In this document: one piece after another, positions 58,946 through 64,000 of the stretch
Position numbering within the stretch: position 1 is the stretch's first letter
How the letters are laid out: each line of letters begins with the position of its first letter
Assembly (NCBI GenBank): GCA_014803505.1
Contig: JAAVBM010000060.1
Coordinates: forward strand, 1-64,000
From: a bacterium
Lineage (GTDB): Bacteria > Cyanobacteriota > Vampirovibrionia > Gastranaerophilales > Gastranaerophilaceae
DNA length: 64,000 nt
Reading direction: 5' to 3'
Position numbers and translations under genes: made by a program
Notes under the pieces: generated by a model
What the model saw: only the letters and a program-made list of their open reading frames with translations
What the model was told of the DNA's origin: nothing
The model's database searches: none

Positions 58946-60415
58946 ATGAGGATTTATACGTTGAAATCAATAAAAAAAATTACGCTAATATTAATGATGG
59001 CAATAGCATTAACTTCATGTAAGGCTGTTGCTATTGATGATATTAAAGTTGAGCAAGGTTCTATATTAAGTCTTAATGACTGTATTTCTATTGCCTTAAA
59101 TAATAACCCTGCAATAAAAAATGCTCGTTATAATTATGGTATTTCAAAAACTAATGTTGGAGTTGCTCGTTCTGAATTTTTTCCAACAATTGGTGTTGGT
59201 ACGGGTTACAATTTGAGTGATACAAGCTCTAAAAAAGTTTCAGGCAGTTCAAATGCTTATTCGGTTGAAGCAACTTTGAATCAGTTAATCTGGAATTTTG
59301 GCAGAACTAATGCTCATATTAAAATGCAAAAATTTTATTTGATTGCTGATGAATATTTGTTTGATAATACTGTTAGAGAAACTACTTTCGCTGTTAAACA
59401 AAAATATTATGAAGTTCTTGCAGCAAGAGCTACTGTATTGATAAATAAAGCTTATGTTGAAATTAATGAACGAAATTATCAGAGAACAAAAGCTTATTAT
59501 GATGAAGGAATTAAGTCTAAAATAGATTTGGTAAATGCAGAAGTTACTTTAAGTGATTCGAAAATTTCTCTTATCAAATCCGAAAATGCTTATAAAAATT
59601 CTCTTGTTAATTTGAATAATGCAATGTATTTATCTAATGCTCCTACATATTCAATTGCAGGAACTGAAGGTTTTAATATTCAAGATAATGTAGCACCTGT
59701 TGATTTGGCTCATATTACAAAACCTTCAGAAGATGAAACAAGCCATTTACCGGTAAGTGTTAATGACGCAAAACTGGTTACGTCTGTAGAAAAATTAGAA
59801 GTTTTAACTGATTATAAAGTTTCAGAATTTCCATATACTTTTGAAGAATGTATGAATATGGCTTATAAAAATAGAGCGGATTTAAAGGCTTATAATTCAA
59901 CTTTGGATGCAGTTAAAGAAAATTTAGTTTACGTGAAACGTAATTATTACCCTTCAATTTCTGCAAATGCCGGTTATGGGTTCAGGGATACAAATAGCAC
60001 AAATTCGTTTAATGTTGGTTTGAATCTTTCCAGCTCGTTGAATATTATGAATCAAAAATATCGCGTTGATGCTGCCAAGTATCAAGTTGATATTGCAGAA
60101 AATTCGTTAAATCAGCTAAACCAAGATATATATTTTCAAGTTCAGAATGCGTACATAAATATGATTGAATTGGAAAAACAGATACCGCTTTTGGCTGTGA
60201 AAGTTCGTCAAACTCTTGAAAATTATGAACTGGCAGAAGGTAGATATTATGTAGGACTTGGTGATTATATACAATTGCAGGATGCTAAAGTTAATTATAA
60301 TAATGCGCAGTGTTCTTATATAGAAACAATTTACAAATATAATGTAGCAAGAGCTGATTTGGAAAGTGTAATTGCTTTTCCTCAGCAAGTTACGGTAACC
60401 TTAGAAGGAAAATAA
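58946..60415 (+). CDS. TolC-family outer-membrane efflux channel
   Basis: About 489 residues from ATG 58946; the track begins at a TTG at 58934, and a further TTG at 58961 with GAGGAT nine bases upstream is also possible. A signal peptide ends in ALTSCK, which looks like a lipobox. LSLNDCISIALNNNPAIKNARYNYGISK is the OEP opening; it recurs as the second repeat FPYTFEECMNMAYKNRADLKAYNSTL. Paired long helices lie between the repeats. It forms the trimeric outer-membrane channel for the MacAB-type pump in this operon. macA starts two bases after its stop. Confidence 0.9.
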   Translation: MRIYTLKSIKKITLILMMAIALTSCKAVAIDDIKVEQGSILSLNDCISIALNNNPAIKNARYNYGISKTNVGVARSEFFPTIGVGTGYNLSDTSSKKVSGSSNAYSVEATLNQLIWNFGRTNAHIKMQKFYLIADEYLFDNTVRETTFAVKQKYYEVLAARATVLINKAYVEINERNYQRTKAYYDEGIKSKIDLVNAEVTLSDSKISLIKSENAYKNSLVNLNNAMYLSNAPTYSIAGTEGFNIQDNVAPVDLAHITKPSEDETSHLPVSVNDAKLVTSVEKLEVLTDYKVSEFPYTFEECMNMAYKNRADLKAYNSTLDAVKENLVYVKRNYYPSISANAGYGFRDTNSTNSFNVGLNLSSSLNIMNQKYRVDAAKYQVDIAENSLNQLNQDIYFQVQNAYINMIELEKQIPLLAVKVRQTLENYELAEGRYYVGLGDYIQLQDAKVNYNNAQCSYIETIYKYNVARADLESVIAFPQQVTVTLEGK

Positions 60416-60416
60416 T

Positions 60417-61616
60417 ATGCAAAAAAATGATATAATAACAAAATTTGCAAAAAAAAGAGTGATTATTCCATTGGCAATAGCATTGGTTGCTGCCGGCATG
60501 TATGGATATTCTCTTAAATCAAATAAAGTTCAATATCAAACTCAAAAGCTTGAAAAATGTACTATTACTCAAGTTGTTGAGGCGTCAGGAACAATAAATC
60601 CTGTTAATATTGTTAGTGTCGGTTCAACAGTTTCAGGTTTGATGAAAGAGATATATGTTGATTTTAATTCTGAGGTTAAGAAAGGGCAGTTGTTGGCGCA
60701 GATTGACCCTGCAAACTTTCAAGCTTCGGTAGATCAAAATAGAGCTCAGATAAATAATGCAGAGGCAAATCTTGCTAAGTTGAATGCTCAAATGGTTATG
60801 GCTGAAAAAACTTATAACAGATATAAAAATCTTTATTCAAAGAATTTTATAGCAAAGAGTGAATTGGATCAGGCAGAAAGTGATTATCTTGCACAACGGG
60901 CTTCTGTTGGAGCTCAGAAGGCTTCGATTCAGCAGGCAAGAGCTACTTATAATACTGCCATGACAAATCTTAGTTATACAAGAATAATTGCGCCTGTAGA
61001 TGGAACAATTATTTCCAGAGATATTGATGTAGGACAGCCGGTTGCTGCGAGTTTTCAAGCTCCTGAACTTTTCAAAATTGCTCAGGATTTAACAAAAATG
61101 CAGATAGAAGTGAATGTTTCTGAAGCTGATATTGGCAAGGTTAAAGAAGGGCAAGAAGTTGAGTACACACTTGACGGTTATCCTGATAGTACATTCTATG
61201 GTACCGTAACTCAGGTAAGACTTGATTCTACAGTTACCTCTAATGTTGTAACTTATACTGTTATTGTTAGTGTAAGTAATGAAGATTTAAAACTAAAACC
61301 TGGTATGACAGCGAATGTTTCAATCATAACAAGTCGTAATAAAGATATTATGTGCGCACCGAGTGTTGCTTTAAAATATACACCGGAAGCCGGTGGGCAA
61401 AAATATAAGCAGCAAGGTATCTGGATTCTAGAAGACGGAAAACCTTCACGAATTGATATTAAACAAGGTGTAAGTGATGATGCTAATGTTCAGATAATTT
61501 CGCAAAAAGTAAAAATTGGTGATGAAGTAATTGTCGGTTCTATAGGTGGCAACAAAGGTTCAAAACAAAATATGCAAGGCGGACGTCGAGGCGGACCTCC
61601 TGGAATGTTTAGATAA
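60417..61616 (+). CDS. macA: MacA-like periplasmic adaptor (HlyD/RND-MFP family)
   Basis: 399 residues. N-terminal anchor (VIIPLAIALVAAGMYGYSL), then VVEASGTINPVNIVSVGSTVSGLMKEIYVDFNSEVKKGQLLAQIDP (lipoyl half), an alpha-hairpin with NRAQINNAEANLAKLNAQM, TRIIAPVDGTIISRDIDVGQPVAA (second lipoyl half) and the beta-barrel. The end is Gly/Arg-rich (GGRRGGPPG). It links the MacB ATPase/permease to the TolC channel. Macrolide, peptide or lipid export cannot be told apart by sequence. Confidence 0.92.
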   Translation: MQKNDIITKFAKKRVIIPLAIALVAAGMYGYSLKSNKVQYQTQKLEKCTITQVVEASGTINPVNIVSVGSTVSGLMKEIYVDFNSEVKKGQLLAQIDPANFQASVDQNRAQINNAEANLAKLNAQMVMAEKTYNRYKNLYSKNFIAKSELDQAESDYLAQRASVGAQKASIQQARATYNTAMTNLSYTRIIAPVDGTIISRDIDVGQPVAASFQAPELFKIAQDLTKMQIEVNVSEADIGKVKEGQEVEYTLDGYPDSTFYGTVTQVRLDSTVTSNVVTYTVIVSVSNEDLKLKPGMTANVSIITSRNKDIMCAPSVALKYTPEAGGQKYKQQGIWILEDGKPSRIDIKQGVSDDANVQIISQKVKIGDEVIVGSIGGNKGSKQNMQGGRRGGPPGMFR

Positions 61617-61631
61617 TAACAGGATTGTATA

Positions 61632-62348
61632 ATGGATTTGATAGAAGTAAAGCATGCAATAAAAACTTATCAAACAGGCGAGGATTCATTTAATGCCTTA
61701 GATGATGTTTCATTGAATATTAAAAAGGGCGAATTTGTTGCTATTATGGGAACTTCAGGCTCAGGCAAATCAACATTTATGAATATGCTCGGAACTCTGG
61801 ATAAACCTAATTCAGGTTCATATTTTCTTGATGGAGAAGATATGTTGAATCTTGATAGTGACAGATTGGCAATGGTTCGTTGTCAAAAAATGGGGTTTGT
61901 ATTTCAGGGTTTTAACTTGATATCAAGAACTTCTGCATTAGATAATGTATCTCTTCCTATGATCTATAAAGGGATTCCAGAAGAAGAACGAATTGAGCGT
62001 GCTAAATGGGCTTTGAATATCGTCGGGTTAAAAAATCGCGAAGATCATATGCCAAATCAAATGTCCGGAGGACAGCAACAGCGTGTTGCAATTGCCAGAG
62101 CACTTGTTAATGATGCTCCGCTTATTTTAGCCGATGAACCTACAGGTAATCTTGATACAAAAACAAGTATCGAAGTTATGGAATTTTTTGTAAGACTTAA
62201 CGAAGAGATGGGAAAAACTATAGTACTTGTTACTCATGAACCCGATATTGCTGAATATACCAAGCGTATAGTAAAGTTTAAAGATGGAAACATTGTTCTT
62301 GATGAACCTAGAGATAAATGGCTTGCTCATCGCACCAGAACAACGTAA
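61632..62348 (+). CDS. ABC-transporter ATPase (MacB/LolD type)
   Basis: 238 residues. Walker [12 protein letters not shown]-loop [10 protein letters not shown], signature [15 protein letters not shown], Walker [14 protein letters not shown]-loop LVTHEP. It powers the permease gene downstream. In E. coli MacB, ATPase and permease are one protein; here they are separate genes, with a 91-base gap that holds the dispersed repeat. Confidence 0.95.
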   Translation: MDLIEVKHAIKTYQTGEDSFNALDDVSLNIKKGEFVAIMGTSGSGKSTFMNMLGTLDKPNSGSYFLDGEDMLNLDSDRLAMVRCQKMGFVFQGFNLISRTSALDNVSLPMIYKGIPEEERIERAKWALNIVGLKNREDHMPNQMSGGQQQRVAIARALVNDAPLILADEPTGNLDTKTSIEVMEFFVRLNEEMGKTIVLVTHEPDIAEYTKRIVKFKDGNIVLDEPRDKWLAHRTRTT

Positions 62349-62350
62349 AA

Positions 62351-62420
62351 TCATTCCGATTAGATTCGGAATTTATTCCTATATAATTGATAGACCCTGA
62401 ATCCAGTTCGGGGTGGCAGA
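62351..62420. repeat. Dispersed palindromic repeat element, copy 2
   Basis: TCATTCCGA...TTCGGAAT, then ATTGATAGA, then CCTGAATCCAGTTCGGGG and TGGCAGA, in the same block order as the copy at 26992-27066 but diverged. It lies between the ATPase and permease genes of the MacB-type operon. Confidence 0.75.
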
Positions 62421-62439
62421 GAATAAGAGGTAATATTCA

Positions 62440-63669
62440 ATGTTAGATTTTAAATCAATACTAAAAATGGCGACGGTATCGTTAAAGATAAATAAAATGA
62501 GATCAATGCTTACAAGTCTTGGTATCATTATAGGTGTAAGTGCTGTGATTATAATGCTTGCTGTAGGATCCGGTGCGAGTAAAAAAATTGCAAAAGATAT
62601 GGAATCTATGGGCAGTAATCTTTTGATGATACGTTCAGCTTCTGCAAAGTCCGGCGGTGTTCGTATGGGTTCAGGTACAAGACCAACCCTTACAATGAAG
62701 GATGCAGCTGCAATTGAAGCAAAATCAAGAGGAATTCTGGCAATAGCACCATATTCATCTGAAGGTAAACAAATTACTTATGGTAACCAAAACTGGTCAA
62801 CAACTGTTGGTGGAACAACAATGCCTTATTTTATGATTAGAAATTATGAAATAGAGTCAGGTAGAGGTTTTTTACCTGAAGATAATAAAAATAGTACAAA
62901 AGTTGCAATCCTTGGACAAACTGTTTCTACTGAACTGTTTGGAGATGTAGAGCCGATTGGTAAAACTATTCGTATTGGGAATGTTCCTTTTAAAGTTGTG
63001 GGATTGTTAAAGGCAAAAGGTTCCAGTGGAATGGGACAGGATCAGGATGATATGGTTTTTATTCCTATTACGACGGCGCAAAGGAAAGTTTTTGGTACAG
63101 ATTTCCCAGGAACTGTTAGTATGATTGCTGTGCAAGCCCAGAATGATGAAGTTATAAGCCTTGCGGAAGAGGATATAACTGAGATTTTAAAAGAACGTCA
63201 TCATATTGGTAAAAATCAAGAAAATGATTTTGAGATTCGTAATCTTGCTGAAATGCAAGAAACTATCAAGTCTGCAACAAAAACTATGTCTTTATTGTTA
63301 GGCGCGATTGCAGGTGTTTCCTTGATTGTTGGCGGTATCGGAATCATGAATATTATGCTTGTTTCTGTTACAGAACGTACAAAAGAAATTGGTATTCGTA
63401 TGGCTATCGGTGCTAAAGGATCAGATATTCGTTTTCAATTTTTAATTGAATCATTTTTGCTTTCTATGGCTGGGGGCTTGATAGGCGTATTTGTTGGTGT
63501 TGTCGGAGCTCTACTAATGCAAAAATTTGCAGGCATGAATATTGCCATAACTTTAGAATCTATATTATTGTCTATGGGATTCTCCGCTGCTATAGGGATA
63601 GGATTTGGATATTATCCTGCTTATAAGGCTTCATTACTTAATCCTATTGATGCTTTGCGTTATGAATAA
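62440..63669 (+). CDS. ABC-transporter permease (MacB type, FtsX/MacB_PCD)
   Basis: 409 residues. First membrane helix SLGIIIGVSAVIIMLAVGSGASKKIAKDMESMGSNLLMIRS, a long periplasmic MacB_PCD domain (ARGILAIAPYSSE...), then three membrane helices: SLLLGAIAGVSLIVGGIGIMNIMLVSVTERTKEIGIRMAIGA, FLIESFLLSMAGGLIGVFVGV and SMGFSAAIGIGFGYYPAYKAS. A mechanotransmission-type exporter. It ends with NPIDALRYE, typical of the family. AAGAGG ribosome site. Its stop overlaps the convergent partial gene by ten bases. Confidence 0.94.
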   Translation: MLDFKSILKMATVSLKINKMRSMLTSLGIIIGVSAVIIMLAVGSGASKKIAKDMESMGSNLLMIRSASAKSGGVRMGSGTRPTLTMKDAAAIEAKSRGILAIAPYSSEGKQITYGNQNWSTTVGGTTMPYFMIRNYEIESGRGFLPEDNKNSTKVAILGQTVSTELFGDVEPIGKTIRIGNVPFKVVGLLKAKGSSGMGQDQDDMVFIPITTAQRKVFGTDFPGTVSMIAVQAQNDEVISLAEEDITEILKERHHIGKNQENDFEIRNLAEMQETIKSATKTMSLLLGAIAGVSLIVGGIGIMNIMLVSVTERTKEIGIRMAIGAKGSDIRFQFLIESFLLSMAGGLIGVFVGVVGALLMQKFAGMNIAITLESILLSMGFSAAIGIGFGYYPAYKASLLNPIDALRYE

Positions 63670-64000
63670 TTTTTGCCAAAAAGTTTTTCTAATTCTTTAA
63701 AGCCGCCTATTGATATTTCGCTATCTACATCATCAAAGTACGTGATGTTTTTGATATCGTTTTTGTTATAAGTTCCGTGTAGATGATAATGAGAATTTTC
63801 AGGAGCCCAAGCTGTTATTCGTCCGCTATTTATAAAACTGTTGTTCTCATTATTAAATTCTACTTTAAATTTTCCAACTTTTGGAATTTTGCTGTAATAC
63901 GGATTAGTAGTTATATCCGTGAATTCTCCGTTGTAACTTGTACGATTACTTTTAACTGATTGCCCTTTTAGTAATTTTGCAAGTTCATTGCTATCTATTA
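63660..64000 (-). CDS. Uncharacterised protein, C-terminal part (cut by window edge)
   Basis: An open minus-strand frame enters from the right edge and stops at 63660-63662; 113 residues are visible. Not in the ORF track because no start is in view. Segments: NELAKLLKGQSVKSNRTSY, FTDITTNPYYSKIP, FNNENNSFINSGRITAWAPENSHYHLHGTY and EISIGGFKELEKLFGKNYS. It looks soluble, beta-rich, with a C-terminal helix. Composition fits the host. It overlaps the permease stop by ten bases. Family unknown. Confidence 0.65.
   Translation of the reverse strand, partial: IDSNELAKLLKGQSVKSNRTSYNGEFTDITTNPYYSKIPKVGKFKVEFNNENNSFINSGRITAWAPENSHYHLHGTYNKNDIKNITYFDDVDSEISIGGFKELEKLFGKNYS

Overview
The window looks like chromosome of an AT-rich, diderm, non-photosynthetic member of the cyanobacterial lineage, most likely a gut-type Vampirovibrionia/Melainabacteria (Gastranaerophilales). 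This is inferred, not shown. The reasons are low GC throughout, an LPS-transport pair (LptC/LptA), the MEP pathway (Dxr), MinC-MinD-MinE in one operon, a SLOG-fold protein of the type annotated as recombination mediator in Cyanobacteria, a RicT/PSP1 protein and SpmA/SpmB homologues in a genome with outer-membrane genes, and several short proteins that open with an FTG-type N-terminal motif.

Layout. 1-5.8 kb: end of fabZ, an FTG-motif small protein, then a minus-strand block with a degenerate GspE/PilB-like protein, a CheY-like receiver, dxr and a hybrid-like histidine kinase. 6.0-16.3 kb: a compact, single-orientation phage-derived island with a possible structured RNA leader, a zinc-ribbon protein, a LuxR-type HTH, an amidase endolysin, a P22 gp10-like tail hub, major capsid protein, a small helical protein, a scaffold-like protein, a gp4-like adaptor, small terminase, an unknown, a GNAT acetyltransferase, portal, large terminase and a membrane protein. 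No integrase, replication, tail-fibre or ejection genes are recognisable. 16.3-23.4 kb: minus-strand housekeeping genes aroE (with a long disordered N-terminus), topA, dprA, a TPR protein, lptA and lptC. 23.5-26.9 kb: dapA, secD, secF. 27-32 kb: a dispersed palindromic repeat, uvrD/pcrA, and a plus-strand SLOG/helical-repeat/EF-hand gene trio. 32.5-37.8 kb: an MgtE_N-like helical protein, pncC, radA, a P-loop kinase, tRNA-Thr(CGU) and three uncharacterised proteins. 38-42.6 kb: pgk, a tandem pair of FTG-motif paralogues, spmA-spmB, a zinc-ribbon protein and a coiled-coil protein. 42.7-49.5 kb: fusA, a CheR-like methyltransferase, an SDR, tcdA, secG, an NrtR-like Nudix/wHTH regulator and a glucosaminidase. 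49.5-55.2 kb: minCDE, then ricT-gpsA-murQ and ribH. 55.3-58.7 kb: ccdA with a thioredoxin-like partner, a membrane-anchored coiled-coil protein and a divergent ATP-type PEP carboxykinase. 58.8-64 kb: a candidate small RNA or leader, then a TolC-MacA-MacB(ATPase)-MacB(permease) export operon with a second copy of the dispersed repeat inside it, and a partial minus-strand gene at the right edge.

The most interesting object is the 10-kb phage-head/packaging island. Every gene is open and compact, yet it lacks mobility and replication functions, so it is either a defective prophage or a domesticated particle-forming element (gene-transfer-agent-like). Other candidates worth a look are the structured leader at its left end, the dispersed three-hairpin repeat, the FTG-motif protein set, the SLOG/EF-hand cluster, the divergent PEPCK and the promoter-terminator pair upstream of tolC.
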